Source: Linepithema humile (taxonomy: Eukaryota > Arthropoda > Insecta > Hymenoptera > Formicidae). From it: DNA of 64,000 nucleotides. Shown piece after piece: positions 1 through 13,556 of this stretch (its first letter is position 1; every line of letters starts with the position of its first letter). The position numbers were made by a program, and so were the translations under genes. The stretch lies in the NCBI RefSeq assembly GCF_040581485.1, contig NC_090133.1:19096001-19160000 (forward strand), read 5' to 3'. The notes beneath the pieces are model-generated. The model searched no databases. It was not told where the DNA came from and saw only the letters and a program-made list of their open reading frames with translations.

Positions 1-239
1 TCCTGTTGTCTCTCGTATTCGGCGCGTTTGAGAAGATTAAGAAGATTAGAGCCTCTCTATTGCCTTTCCTCGCACTTCTGCGGAGCCGTTGAGTGCAGGA
101 CCGCGTGAATCGGGAACGAGGTTGAACAACTGGCGCGGACGATTATCGTTCACGTTGCGGCTCGCGCGAAGCGAATAAACTGCCGGCTACAGGTCGTGAA
201 AGCTTTATATGCGATGCGGTGCGCTTGCGACTTGTGGGT

Positions 240-263
240 GAGAGAGAGAGAAAGAGAGAGAGG
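240..263. repeat. GA microsatellite
   Basis: An almost pure run of AG dinucleotides with one interruption. It also creates serine/leucine-rich shadow reading frames on the minus strand that are not genes. Confidence 0.85.
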
Positions 264-2048
264 AGGACTGACATGATTGGCAGCGGTGCGCCGGAATAAG
301 AGAGCGTGACAATGAAGCGCATGCGGATGGGGAAACGCGCGAAGTTTCGTCGAACAGAAAGAATTTACGAGCATGTGATCGAAGGGCGGAAACGACAGGA
401 TTAGATAGCAGTAAAGATAAGATAAAGAAGGTACACTGGTTGAATATCGAAGTAAATAAAGAATGAAAGACAAATAAGGGATTCAAATAAAAACAGAAAT
501 GGATGGACAGACAAATATTTACGAGAATAGTTTGACCTTTCATTGAATTTGTATTCATTTCTTTGTAATTTATGAAAATTAAAAAAAGTTTTTTCTCGCT
601 ATGTTAATGACGTTGATATTTCTGGAGAAATGATATAGATTATATAAAAATTAAATAAGATTAAATGTTTGAAAAAAAAAATATAGAGTGCTACGATAAC
701 AAATAAGCAGAAATCGAAAATATGCTCGCATTAAATTTTTTTCTAACGATATTTCAGTATCATCTGAAGAAGTGCTTTTGACAAAGCAGCGCGTGATTCG
801 AAGTGATAACGGCGATACTCGCTGATAATATGGAATAGTTTAAAGCTCGTTAAAGCTGTTCGTAACAATGTTATTATTGGCGCGCGTTCATTGCATATAG
901 AAAGGCCATCGCGCATCTCCCCTTTAAAGCTCTAGAAATCCTGATTAATGAGGACTTAATCTACTTCGGGCATCGATAAGAGTCTCGGCCGCGAAACGCG
1001 CTCGGTCATCTCGTTATCTGAGAAAAATAGTGCCGTATCTCGCAGCGTGAAATTGTCACGATTGTTGTTCGTGGAACGTGCCCCGGCGTCCCTCCGCATT
1101 TACGTAAAACGAGATAAACCAAGCCACGAAGAAAGTCTCCGCGCAGATTATCGCGGCGGAGGTAATCGATCGCTGAAGAAAGAGCAGAAGTTTGCTAGAA
1201 AGAGCAAAGGGTGCGGAAGAAAATAGAGGAAATGTCAGATGTTTTTGAGAGCCAGGGAAACATTTTTCCAAACACTCGAGACGCGGCAAACGGAAAAATT
1301 TCCCAGGAAAAAAGGGGGATTAAAAATAAATTCTAAAAGATGCGAAGATTGATTCAGTGGAGAAAATTGAGACGCATAAGAAAATTTTATCTCTGGTCTC
1401 TGTTTAAAAATGTACGAATTCAAACGCGATAAAAAGTAATGACGGTAGCATAAGCACTTATAAATGCACGATAAGGTCGAGCGCGAGATAAATATAACGC
1501 GGCGGACGATTTTGCGGCGGGAAAATGCCGAGATGATCTAATATTTATTCAATGCCTCGAATATTATTGGCAATAGCGCTACTATCTCAAAGCATAATTA
1601 GAGAATGAATGAAAAATGGAAAGGCTAGCGATAAGCTTGTGACAGTTTCGATTATACAGCCATTCAAACTTGACGCTTAACAAAGCATACAGAGTTTTTC
1701 GAATCTTACAGCTTGTATTGCAAAAGATGTAAACTTTTAACAAATAGGGACATTTAAACCTTCGAGCTTGAACCTGCTTCCTTATTTGTACGTCAAAGAT
1801 TCTAACTTTTAACAAAACATATAAAATCTTTTGCTTCGCAACTTTTAAGATTGAAGTTTGCCTTCTTATTTGCACGCAAGTGTTAACTCTTAACAAGGTC
1901 TCAAACTTTAGAGTTTAAATTTTATTATTATATCTGTACGCAAAAGGAATAAATAACTCAAAGTATGAATTTCAATGCAATGATATTTTTCTCTTATTTT
2001 TCATGCTCCCGAATACTGAAGTAAGCAACGAAAATAATTGTACACCAG

Positions 2049-2382
2049 GTCACACAAGTGCCTTAACATATGAAGTTGCACGGGTGTCAAGACACATCGA
2101 GTCGGCGTGTTCCGACTCTACGTATTTTTACATCACGACTGGTTATGAACATAACGGCAATGCTGTTTTGGCCATTTCAAAGCAATTGGAGCAATTGATT
2201 GATATTATAAATATTAACCTTTATTTGTCAATTGCTCGAGTTGCTTTGAAACAGTCAAAACAGTTTTGCCGCTGTGTTCATAACCATAGTCATGATGTAA
2301 TAAAAATATGTAGAGTCGGAACACGCCGACTTGATATGCCTTGACACCCGTGCAACTTCATACGTCAAGGCATTTGTGTGAC
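2049..2382. mobile_element. Hairpin (foldback) MITE, about 334 bp
   Basis: The left half (from gtcacacaa at 2049) is matched by the reverse complement of the right half (ending ttgtgtgac at 2382) over about 150 bases each side, with the centre near 2215. Arms share long blocks including aagttgcacgggtgtcaag and gtcggcgtgttccgactcta. Mismatches and small indels show that it is not recent. The 113-codon open frame at 2003-2344 spans both arms and is a by-product of the palindrome. I did not find a convincing target-site duplication, so the superfamily is not assigned. Confidence 0.75.
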
Positions 2383-3388
2383 TTGCGTACGTCCAAAAAT
2401 TTGCATAAAGAAATTAAGAATCTAGAAGGATGTCCTATCATCATTTGCGTCAGCTGTTTTTAAATTGAATCTCGTGTGTTTTTTTTTTTTTTTTATATAT
2501 ATAAAGAGAGATATGGATATATTCAATAATAACAATAACGTAATTTAAACTGATATTATGCCGTTGAAAAATTGAGTAAAGATAATAAACGAGTATCATT
2601 TAAGCTCGGGTTGGTGCGCTTCTCGGCCGTGTTTCCTGAAAGTGCCGACACTATCAGTTAATTATTGACACATTCGACATTTAGTATCGTAAATTCGAAC
2701 ATGATGAATCGCGCGTTCACCGTAAGTGAAATCTGGCAGACACGGTTTGATAACCTCGGCCTATGAACACTTGGTCACGCGGATTCATGCAAACACTGTA
2801 ATCGTCGAGTATACATGACGTTTGTCACGATTAGACGCGAGTGAGATTCCTTCAATAAAATTGCAATTTTAATTTTTTACAATCTTGTTGCAAAAATTAA
2901 CCGATCTAAATTGAACCGTACAATCTGCTTTTAAATAACCTCTACTTTGCTCGCTATTATTCTGATAACATTTCGTAAATCATGCCATTTATTATCTAAT
3001 TGTAAGAAAAAATTCAGGAGCAGACAGTATAATTAAAACGAGAGCGCGATTAAAGTATTTTAAAAACTTAAACAATATTAATAGAATCTCAGATACAAAA
3101 TAATTACTACAACAAGGAAGACTGGCTCAATATCGTAACTAGAGACGACACCTGCGTCAGAGATTTATGAAAATTTCGAGTACACAGTTATTCATTAATA
3201 TTCGTAAAATCACTACGATGAGATTTGCGGGATTGCGTAGTTTGCGGAACAACATGCGACGTTCGTCACTGAATTATCACGCAGCTGTTATCTTATCCGA
3301 ATCAAAAACTCGAAAGTCACGAGCGCTGATGCTCATTTCGGGTCGGCGAGGGGGATAAGTAAAAAATCATCAGCGCCCGAGTACTCAC

Positions 3389-3474
3389 TCAAAAAGCAGC
3401 GGCGACGCGTCCGCCCTGCTGCCGCTGGCACCGAACGTCTCGTAATTCCTGTTCCTGGACATGTCGGCGTAGGA
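3389..3474 (-). CDS. Probable coding exon of an unidentified gene
   Basis: On the minus strand an AG at 3476-3475 precedes an open 86-base segment that ends at a strong donor (GA then gtgagt, GT at 3388-3387). Read from the acceptor it encodes 28 codons beginning SYADMSRNRNYETF, continuing through GASGSRADASPLLF, and leaving two bases. Alternatively the ATG at 3462 is the translation start, giving MSRNRNYETF and onwards. The segment is GC-rich, uses balanced codons and stands out from the AT-rich surroundings. Phase 0 at the acceptor fits the phase-0 donor of the exon-like segment at 11404-11541, so the two could be joined. I do not recognise the protein; the remaining exons would lie left of the window. 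Confidence 0.45.
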
Positions 3475-5280
3475 CTGAACACGTACGTGGCCAGCTGTGG
3501 CCGATTAAATTGTTCGTTCTCGGTGGTTTATCGGGCAAACCGTAGTCACGAGCTTGCCACTATCAAGCTCGAGGAGTCATGTGCTCCTCCGCGTCCGTCT
3601 TGTTTTCTTTAATTTCGCGTATTTTCATGCCGACTGTTTGTGCTCGTTGCACTCCGCCGAGACATAGAACAGGGCTCTCCGCCCGGTTTCCGTTTTAAAT
3701 ATTTTAAAAACACGTGAAAAATGGGAAATTATCTAATTTGGCAGTAAACAATCATGTGACGTAAATATTATTTCAGTCGTGATAAAAAGACTTTCGAAAT
3801 TAATTATTATCTTCAGCTCGTTCGAAAATTTTTTGTAAAAATATCTTTCGAGATATATCTAATTTATTTGTAGTTTCCACAAAACATGAAAAAATGATGA
3901 TAGAAAATAAACTTTTAGATAGTTCTGTAAGATATTCTTCAAGATGTGTGTGAAGTGGAGTCGGAACTTAGAGTGTTTCTCAAATCCTTTCTAAAGTCTT
4001 TCTCAAATCCTTATATCTTCGCGGTACACGCGCGCAACTGAGACAGCGAACTTGCGACCAATAAATAAGGTTGGCGGGAGCGTAAAAAATGTGCAAATAA
4101 GCGATTTGATATCTAACTTATTTATTTATTGACGGTGATCGTGCTGGCATTCATCGCAACATTGCGCCCGCGTTCTTATCGGCGGCACGAGTGATTACAG
4201 ACCGCATGTGACCGTTCGCGGCAATAGATTAAGATGTATTACGCAAGTCATAATTTACGCGCGCGATTTACTTGCCAAATGTGGACGATTAAAGTGCCAT
4301 TTAGTTACGCAATTTGTTATCGACATTATGGTTTTATCGTGTAGATCTCCGACGCGAAGTCTCGTCTCCGCGAAAACAAATTTAGATTCAGTTTTCTGTG
4401 TGACTCACGTTCCGCTCCTCTATAATTAACACGCTCGTAAAATTAAGTGATCAATGAAAAATGCGCTTGCCAAATAATTTCAGACAATTCTGCTGACTAT
4501 TTAAGCCAATCGCGGGTTCTGCTGACTACATAATCCGGAAAAAAATGACAGGGTCAAAACTATTTTCGAGAGAAATATAAAATTAAAATAAATCGTTAAT
4601 ATTTAAATCGTGACGATTTGTTTGCTCAAAATTGCACACAAAAGGATGATTCATTCGAAAGATTTACACAAATGGATGCGACACTTTAGACTCCAGACTG
4701 TGACTCGATATATCGTCTAGTTTATCCAGCTAACTTCCGCTAAATTCGAGGTGAACGATTCTCGGCAATGAATCATGTACTAATTGAACCGGCGTCTAGG
4801 AGAAGGCGCACGTGATTACCCGATTCTCTGAATTGTGCTGCAAATATTCCACGCTTAATCGGTTTCCTATGAATAGCGACGTTATATAACGTTCCAGTGT
4901 AATTCCTTATTAATACGAAATCATATGACCGCTAGAAATGAGCCGCAATAAAGTAACTTTAACAAGAGAGATGATTCTGGAACCGTCACGAGACTTTTAC
5001 GAGCAGCTCAATCGCTTCGAGAAGAGTTGATTCCACGGACCGGAGACACCAAGGGGAGGAGCCCCGATTGGCATCTTGAGTCGACGCTAATTAATCAATT
5101 GACGAGCTTGTTATGATTGTCACATGCTGCAGTGAGTTTAACTAGCATTCATGGTGTATTTGTCTTGATATTAATCGCATTTTTTTGCTCGTCTCCTCCG
5201 ATTCTACACCTCTCGAAAAATGCCTTTAACATTTATGCAAGAGTATTCGTCATAAGCATAGATCCTTTATTTTAAAAACG

Positions 5281-5555
5281 TTGTCGTAAAATGCGCTCTG
5301 CGAAAGTGGACAATGAATCCTTATTTTTATGCAGAGACTGTTGCGCGGTAATTTTGTAGATAAATAGAAAAATTCGACAATATTTTTAAAATATTTGTAA
5401 CAAGTTTGTTTCAAAAACATGCAAACTTGTGATAGATATAAATTTTTTTTAAATATAAAATCTTTTCATTTATTTAAAATATCGCCGCGCGATAATCTGC
5501 ATAAAAATAAAGATGATTTTATTGTTTACCTTCCGAAGAAGCGCATTTTACAATG
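5281..5555. mobile_element. Degenerate hairpin element, about 275 bp
   Basis: The left arm beginning ttgtcgtaaaatgcgct and the right arm ending agcgcattttacaatg are inverted copies. Further inward both arms carry ttatttttatgcaga and a gcgcgg motif at matching distances. A smaller internal hairpin (acaagtttg / caaacttgt) lies near the centre. Mismatches and indels are frequent, so this is an old MITE-like insertion. No open frame and no clear target duplication. Confidence 0.55.
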
Positions 5556-6238
5556 CGCGAGATAGGTGCGGAGAATAGTGGATCGCTGGATGCGCGATTG
5601 GAAAAGTAAAAGTTTCTCAGCTAAGCGACCGTCGACACGTTAATTATATATGAATGAGAACGCACTTGTCCGACTGGTTTTTCGCCGAGTGGAAAAGCAC
5701 CGATAATAGATTCGCGTAATTGATCGCGCGCGATTCCAATTACGATCCGCTTATTCTAAAACCGTTTTATAGAATCGAAGCCGTGACCGTTTGGCACGCG
5801 AACAAAAAGTATCCAATAGTGCACTGATTCACGTGCTCGATCGAACAAAGTGCATTCGGCGACCGACGAACGCAGACTTTGCGTTCTCCAATTAGATGAA
5901 CTTGACAAAGAAAATCCGTCCGATTGCTATGTGTTGCGAATTCGTTCCTTGTTGTTTTTGCACGCGTTACTCAATACATTTTCGTGACAAACATCTGCGG
6001 TGTTTAACAAACATCATCATAATTTTACATCTTGTTATTCGCCACCTTTCAAACGGAATAATCCCAAGCTCATAATTAAAACATTAGATTTAAATTAAAA
6101 ATAAACTTAAATCTATCGATTTGCAATATCTCTAACAGAGCGTTAGCGATAAACGATAAACGTGTCGGCATAAAACAAATGGCGAGAGAATTAAAAGACT
6201 GGTGTAAATATGCTGTCTTTTATGCCGCATTTATTTTT

Positions 6239-6273
6239 AGAGAGAGAGAGCGAGAGAGAGAGAGAGAGAGAGA
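6239..6273. repeat. GA microsatellite
   Basis: Run of AG dinucleotides with one C interruption. Simple repeat with no coding meaning. Confidence 0.9.
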
Positions 6274-9200
6274 CTTTTATCTGCGTTGTCGCGAGAGGAA
6301 CAGAAGCGACCAACCACGCGATCAATGACCCTTTGTTGTTTGTTCACTTTGCAGGACGCTGGTCAGAATCACGTGTCGCGTGCGTGGCCGATATACACGC
6401 GAGAGCAGCTAGATCGATCTGCAAGGAGCGATCGTGATCTAATCACGCGTCGTCATTCACAGCTGAATGATCGACCGACCGACGCCGCGCTGACTCGTAA
6501 CTTCGCCCGTAACTCTTCTCTCCGTATCAGGAATAGCAGCGCGCAAGCTCCGTCTTCCGAATAATGAATCATGGAAAAATATAAGGAAGTAAACGGATGC
6601 GAAAAAATAACGTGCGCTTGTTGATTCACTTCAATATGAATGATTCATTTTAACGCAAATATTGTCACGTACTGCGCTCAGTGATAGATCGATATATTAT
6701 TTGTCATTATTTAAAATTTTAATCTATCACGTTTCCTTGCAAATTTACATCACGAATTCAACGCAAAGTGTTTTTAGAAAAAAAAAAAAAAAAAAACAGT
6801 ATTCGACTCTTGGAGTCGTTATATTTTTGTAATTTTATCGCTGTTGTGAAAGGCAGATTGCTTCGATTTAAGCTATTTTTGATTAATGCCTCTTGAGAAT
6901 CAATGGATCTCTATTGATACAGATAAGTCATGTATTTACTCGTGATTAGGACAGCGCGTATTTATTATTGACAGTTATTTGTTATCGAATACCATCGAAT
7001 CATTTAAGTCACGAGTTTGAGGTCCCGTGGCGACATTTCGGCGTCACATCACGTGCCTCGAAAGACACACAACCAGATATAGTGAGATAGAGGACAAAAT
7101 TCAATCATTTCAGACATCCTAGTGTTGAATGACGGCGACTCTGGTCGTCAGGCGAACAGATATTTGCCGGACAAAGAGCGCGTGTTTACTTTGGCGTTTT
7201 TCAAGTTCTGCCGCTTTGCAAATAGAGCACGAAACAACAATCGTCTTAATTACCTCGTCAAATATCAAGGAGACAGAATCGCGTGACGTGTTTCGCGCAA
7301 TTGTTTAATCGCGAACTGAGAACAATCCATCGCAGTCAAACATGGCCGGGCGAAGTTATATAATTTGATTAGAACAGGTTCGAGCTCTCTCTTTCTCTTT
7401 CTCTCTCTCGCACGCGTTTTGGAGCTAGATCATTGCGCGTTTTGCTATTGCCGTCCAGAGGAACGTCTTGAACATGCTAATTTTACGTGGTAAATTTGTA
7501 CAGCCCGCAAATTTAATATTTGAGCGACAAATAACAAACGTAAAAATACAGAATTTAAAATTGTCGCGGCGAGTAAATATGCTTAGTTGTATCATATGCT
7601 CGAAATGATTTCTGTTTAATATGTTTACACGCCACTAGAATAGATATCCTTCTTTAGAATCTGTGTTAAAGTTGCAGGTCAAGCGGATTTGATAAGGTAA
7701 CTCGGCAATGAAAAGATAAAAACAATTAATTTATCAGCTGTTTTAGCGAATATCGATAGCACGAGATAATGCCACGCATGTTTTAATCTCTTTTCTTATA
7801 TTTGTAATTTAAATGTTGACACCGACAATTATCGGATAACTATGTTTTTTCAGAATATTTTTCTCCCGTCTTTTTCGCAAATTATTATGTATATCCGCCG
7901 TTTAGCGCAGCCGTGTTTTGCATCTAATTTTCTGCGCAAAATTTATATTCGCGACATTGGCAAATTCTCTTGCGTCAATTAAAGAAATGAAGGAAAACAA
8001 GAGTGGATTTGATCTCTCCATCCTGACGCAAAAGTTGATTTCGGTCAATATTTTTCCTCATTCTGATCGACACCTGTCGGCATCAGAGACCAAACGGAAA
8101 TTCACCGATGCGCGCGTGCTTCGCCGTCAATATCGAACCAGTTATTTGCAGACACAGAGTAATTGAACGCGTCGACGTACGTACCTATGGAACCCGGATG
8201 ATGCGGACTTGCTTTCGAAGTTTGTACTCGTGTTGAATTAGATTGACACACCGTCGCGAATTCGCGTCTGTTCTCAATATATCCAAACAATTAGCACATT
8301 TTTTATCAATTTTTCGATGAATTTTGAAGGACTTTTTCCGAAAGTGTAAAAGAAATATCGAGAAATATTTATATATTCATATAATTTCATCTGATTTCTT
8401 TTTCCAAGTCTTTTCTCACAATTTATTCGTCGGGGAATCCTTCTTGATCACTACTTAACTTCCAGATAATTAATTGTTCTTAAAAATTTTAAGGAATTTT
8501 TCAACAAACTAAGAAAACTTCGCAGGAGACATCGGACGACAAAATCGTATTCTTTGATTAATTTTTAATTGCACTTCAATCCGACACTCGTATAGCTCGT
8601 CGAACAAAAATAGAGGCGGCGAATCGTTTATTCTTGACGTGCGATGACATATGGCAGATAGTCCAATATTTTTCTCGTTCTTTTAGCAGCGCGCCGTTAA
8701 CGAAGCCACAGCTCAAATCGAATGAGGAAGGAGATTATTTTTCTCCTCAAGGCGCGTCACGATCCGCAATAAATTGCAATAAATCAAGTACATTTTAGCG
8801 GTCGAAAGATTAACGCGAATGTGCAAATATGACAAATTAATGCGAATGGATTAGATATGCAGGATTGAGAGCTAAAAAGCGTAATTATAAACTTTGTGTT
8901 AAGCTAGGGGCAAATCGATTTTGCTAACGTATACTAGAATATTTGTACGATTAACTGTATCTTTATAGATATACATATAGCGCTTAAGAACGAGCTTAAT
9001 AATCGCGCATAATATTCGATACATTAAGTGTCACCAAAACGAAACAAGCATAAAGATGCAATATTTGTAAAAAGGACGGATATTGTTGCCGATATCGCGT
9101 GATGATGTGAGATAAATATAGCACGTTGTATAACGAGTTATATATATATATACGCTATATATGTATACTGGCGAGAAGCAAAAACAATAATATAAATCTT

Positions 9201-11403
9201 TTCATGCAAAAAACTCGATAATAAAATAGTCATTCACGGAAAGTTTCCGCGAACTAATACATGTAACGTTTTACAAAATATCGCTCCGAGCGATATTATT
9301 TCTGTTTTCGCGCTGACACAAATAATCGTTTATCTTAGAAAAGTACCTGCGTGATAAGCAGCAATTTTCGCTGCTTTATCTTGAGTGTCGCATAATTGGA
9401 TGATTAATTTATATGTGTAAATGTGAGGTGAGTCGCGCAGGAATATATACATCTCGCGCGATAAAACTCGTAAATATAGTAATCGCAATATTAAACAGAT
9501 TAAACGATCTCGGTTTTGTGGTTCGGAAAATTAAATGATGATATAAATCCGATAATTCGTGTAACGTTATCGATTAAGAGGTTACTTTTGATTTTTGTCA
9601 GTGAGAGCCTTATACTTCTTCCGTGTTGGCGGGACTCAATATATTGATTTCAATAGCAATCGCGGACGCTTCTAGATAAAGAATAATAAAACACTTTCTT
9701 CTCCGATGAATTTTGGAATGTACAAAAATTCTGAGATCGTTCTTTGCTATCTGTCATATTTTTATCGACTAACCTTTCATCAAAATATATGGCTTTAAAA
9801 ATGTCTTATGCTTGAAAATATAAGGGAAAATCTAAAAAATAAAGAGAGTTTTAATTGATTTGGGAATCGAAAAAATGTCTCTTTATTCTTTTACTTAGCA
9901 ATTTACTTAACAATTTACCTAGCAATTGCTTTCAGATAAAAATTTCGAAATTTGAGTCAAAATCCATTGTACATTTTAAAATTTGTTTAAATAACGAAAT
10001 ATATATACAGTTTCGAGATGTAAATTCTGAGTCAACGTGATAATGCTTACAAATAGATGCAATGTTTGAGGATTTAATCGGAAATAGTTATCTTGAAATG
10101 TTTTTGATATCACGCTTCAAGATAGGCATTTTTGATACTACGTATTTAATATTTTTTATAGTATTTGTTAGCAGCAGCTGCAATTCGAATTCTCAGAACG
10201 TGTTTCAAGAAATCATAATCTCGTTATTTTTCTATGTTATTTTTAAAACAGCGAGATATATAATAAGTACTGGGAAATTTTAACTATCTTATTAAATGCC
10301 TAATTATTATATTAATTCAAGAAAATTCATATCGATTGCATATGTTATTTTTCAAACATAATTTTTGGCACAGTGCTCTTTATGATAATTTTGTCAATAA
10401 TATACAAATAAACATCCTCGTCATATATCTTTTACTTTAATCTCTTTTTTCCAATCATTAACTTTTTCAAAATTTGTTGCAAATGTTAGATATTCGTTTC
10501 AATAAGTAATTGATATTAAAAATAATATCAAAAAGCCTGCTTGCAATAGTGAAAAATCGGATAAGAATGTCGCATAATTCGGCATTGAGATAACGGGACT
10601 CATTTATCTATAATTACACTTGATCATTTGAATCCAAGTAGATTGCTTAGACCGCGAGATTATACCTATCTGAGATATTAACACCTTTAATCATAAAAAA
10701 TTAATTAACCGAAAATTATATGTGATTTTTATATCGCGATTTTTATATCGCGGATTGTCAGAATTTTAACTGGTTGCTCGAGTAGCAATATAAATATTAT
10801 TTTACTAATAGAAATTGGGAATAATGATATCCGTGTAAAAAAAAAAGAATAAAATCTGCGGTAATTCTTTTGCGAGGAGCAAAGCGATTCTAAATAATTA
10901 TAATATTGTAAAAAAATATATTTTCTCAAGTTATCTAGCAAAATTACTTATTGTTAGAAGAACTATTCGCCCTAAATTTTCTATTCTCAACGCTTACAAT
11001 CTTCTATGTTAAACTTCAATTTTGTTTAGGTAAATGTTTGTTGCAACAGATGGACACTTGATATTAAAATAAAGTGGGTTCACGCCGTTCTTTCTTTCTC
11101 ATCGTTATTTAGCTGGTAAATGCGCGAATGGAGTGAGTGTCATTAATTAATTTGTGCCGGACAATCTTATTAACGCGGTGAATAAACAATTCGATAAAAG
11201 TATAGAAATTGTCGCGATAGCGAGGCCTCGTTATGAAGCCGCCTACCGCAAGCAAATAAGCCAAATGAAAGAGCGGAGTGCGCGTGTTTTCAGAATATAC
11301 CGGGTGTAATCCGAACACGACGACTCACGAAAATAAAGTGTAAAATATTTCAACATTTCTTTTGGAAATTAATATTGGCTAAATTTAATAATGAAGTACT
11401 TAC

Positions 11404-11541
11404 GAATTCAGATGATCTTTGCTTTCGTGCGCGATTGAAAAATATGTCGGCTTCAAACACATCCTCCAAAGACTCTCCCATTGAATTAGTTGAATACATC
11501 TTGAAATCACGATTCAGCGTTATCACACATAACTTTTGTAC
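11404..11541 (-). CDS. Probable internal exon of an unidentified gene
   Basis: On the minus strand a good polypyrimidine tract and acceptor (ttcttatgcttacag) is followed by 46 open codons and then a strong donor (gtaagtact, GT at 11403-11402). The segment is phase 0 at both ends. It begins VQKLCVITLNRDFKMYS and ends in a basic stretch, NRARKQRSSEF. It follows in phase from the segment at 13467-13556 and can continue in phase into 3389-3474. The strength of both splice sites is the main argument. I recognise no domain. An open frame on the plus strand (11375-11572) is its shadow. Confidence 0.45.
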
Positions 11542-13466
11542 CTGTAAGCATAAGAAATGCAACAAGAATTAGTAAATGAATAAGTATATAGTTTAAACAA
11601 TCATAAATTACTTATAAGGATCATTAGAAAGAAAAAATGTTGAATTATTCATGCACTTATAGAAATTTACGTGTCAGTAGATCGCAAGCATAATACTAAT
11701 GCTGACACAATTCTACAATATAAACAAACCGTGTCAATGTTAACCGCCACTTGCGATTCTGCCGTACGTATTACATAAAGATATTCGACTCGATGAATTT
11801 TTCTGTTAAATAGTATGGCTAATTATTATATGACAATTATTCAATTAAAAGTTTCTGTGGCCTGAAAAATAATAAGTTGTATTAAAATATTATATACTGC
11901 ACGATAATTTTCTGCAAAATAAATACTATTTCTTCGTAATCTTTTGAAGATTTGACAGATAATATCTGTCCTACTTCTCGCGCAGGAAAGCACCGACCAA
12001 ATAGATTTAAGAGCAAGTAAGTGTATCAGTGTATTGGCTTAATATAATTGATTATCTAAATATCTTAATCGCATTTATTGCGCTCGATATTATGGCAAGT
12101 GGCAATATTGATACGTGAATATGCGATACTAGCGATGTATGAAGGCTGCGTACCGCAGCACGTGATGTTTGTTTTCCAACTATTTCTTTTTCAGCAAATC
12201 ATTGCCGCTGCGAAATAGAACATTAATGTATCATAAAATATTTTATTAGCTACATTACTTTTTTCTATTTCTTTTCTTCTTTGAATTTATTAACATAATT
12301 TTAACAAATTTTAAGTGTTAGTTTCACTCAATTGTGCCGATTATCCTGATTTGATTTAATTTAACGTCAATAGAAAATTAAATGTCAGCAAAGTTCTCGT
12401 TAGGTTTTACGGCATGAAATAGTTGACGACACCTATAACGTAAGCAGTAAATGTAACGATGCTTTGCAAATATAATTAAGCAATGTATTTGTGAGAAGGT
12501 CACTGGCAATCGTGACTGTATAGGAAAAAGTCAATTGCTATTTATATACGGATTTTAGCCGGGTTTTAAATCGATTTTTCACTCTTCTTTTATCAGTCAA
12601 ATTTAGGCCGCTTGAAACAGATTGCACAATTCGTTCGTTAAAGCGCGGATCACGGCGTTCCGTAAAAACGAAAGGGGAAAAAAACCGCGTTGTTTTCTAG
12701 CCACCGGGTACGTGGCGGCACTAATTCATCTTATTGATGCAGGCGCGCGACATGCCTCTCGCCTCGCGAGCACGTGTCTACCACGTGGTGCGAGCATGTG
12801 GCAACACGCTCGAAGAAAACACAGAAGCGGGTGCACCGTTGCATTTCGCGTACCACGCGAAACGCTGACGGACGCGGACGAGCGTGGCGAAGAGGTGCAA
12901 GGCATGTGTCACGTACACACTCAGCACGCCTGAAGACGAGTGCGTATGCGCAAGAAGTTAATTTGCATTGATTGTTTTGGAATACGCGTATCGAGCACCA
13001 AATTAATTTATTGTTGATCCGATTGCGTGACAATAGGAATATATTAGGACAGAGTACCGTTTGTTGTCAAGAGTATGTTTACACAGCATCAAATAATAAG
13101 AGATTTTGAAAATTCATTATGTAAAATGTTATTATGAAATAACAAGGTTCTATGTTTTTATTGAATTCCTGGAATATGAATATAGCACTTGGCAGGATCA
13201 AGCGATCGGTGAAAGTTAGTTCAAAGTCGCTAGAACAAAGTTGATTGGCAATTTATGTATGCAGATGCCTGTCAGATGGATTTTGCCAATTAGCCGCGTA
13301 TCTGCTTTAATTAGCATAAAAATAAATATATTGTACAACCAACTATTTAATCAATTGTGTCAATGCTGCCAAATTTTTCTCATTTCAATTTCAGAAAAAT
13401 TGCTAGAAATTGCTTCCTTGTTGCATTGTTGTAAAAGTAATTAAGTTTATAATGTAGAATACTCAC
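11542..13466. other. Intergenic or intronic, no feature except a CpG-rich patch
   Basis: About 12640-12960 is CpG-rich with E-box-like palindromes (cacgtg, ccacgtgg). It produces overlapping open frames on both strands, none with splice or family support. It could be a promoter or a decayed repeat. The rest is AT-rich and featureless. Confidence 0.35.
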
Positions 13467-13556
13467 AAAATCTCTTGCATCCATGTTGTCCTTGCGCGCT
13501 TGTACGCCGTCAACAAAGATGTTTGAGAAATGCTGGATTTCATGTGATGTCGTCAT
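13467..13556 (-). CDS. Possible first coding exon of an unidentified gene
   Basis: From an ATG at 13556 the minus strand encodes 30 codons, MTTSHEIQHFSNIF then VDGVQARKDNMDARDF, ending exactly at a gtgagt donor (GT at 13466-13465) in phase 0. The exon at 11541 begins in phase 0, so the pair is compatible. Upstream in the same frame is a TAA, consistent with a start here. A second frame just upstream (about 13540-13657, after a cag at 13658-13660) is also open for about 40 codons, beginning GPNAGPTAFDVKHGAD. That leaves open the alternative that this is one exon broken by a frameshift, meaning a pseudogene. No family recognised. Confidence 0.35.

Larger units (their letters stand above)
1..3388. 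other. Non-coding stretch, no gene recognised
   Basis: No exon that I can defend is seen here on either strand. If the exon-like segment at 3389-3474 is real and the gene runs leftwards, this is its first visible intron. Contents: a GA-rich microsatellite at about 240-263; a loose series of similar AT-rich segments at about 1710-1960 that share phrases such as aacttttaacaaa and look like decayed tandem copies; a hairpin element at 2049-2382; and a T-tract followed by TA repeats at about 2479-2503. Confidence 0.5.
3475..11403. other. Gene-poor stretch (possible long intron)
   Basis: No defensible exon. If the segments at 11.5 and 3.4 kb belong to one minus-strand gene, this is its intron. Contents: a degenerate hairpin at 5281-5555, a GA microsatellite at 6239-6273, a CT-rich tract at about 7386-7411, a short TA run near 9138-9152, and three imperfect 12-base tandem units related to acttagcaattt at about 9892-9930. 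The GC-rich open frames at 6210-6564 lack splice or family support. Confidence 0.4.

Noticed and set aside
6210..6564. Overlapping plus-strand frames, the first starting before and running through a GA repeat
   Set aside because: Produced by low-complexity and CpG-rich sequence. No splice sites or family match.
8166..8290. Minus-strand segment reading NRREFATVCQSNSTRVQ and ending at gtacgt, as another exon of the unnamed gene
   Set aside because: The acceptor is weak, there is no ATG, and its phase-1 end does not match the segment at 3474. Not included in the chain.
12622..13033. CpG-rich patch with 65-103-codon frames on both strands as a gene
   Set aside because: Frames on both strands are equally open, as expected of GC-rich DNA. 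No splice or protein evidence; kept only as a possible regulatory patch.
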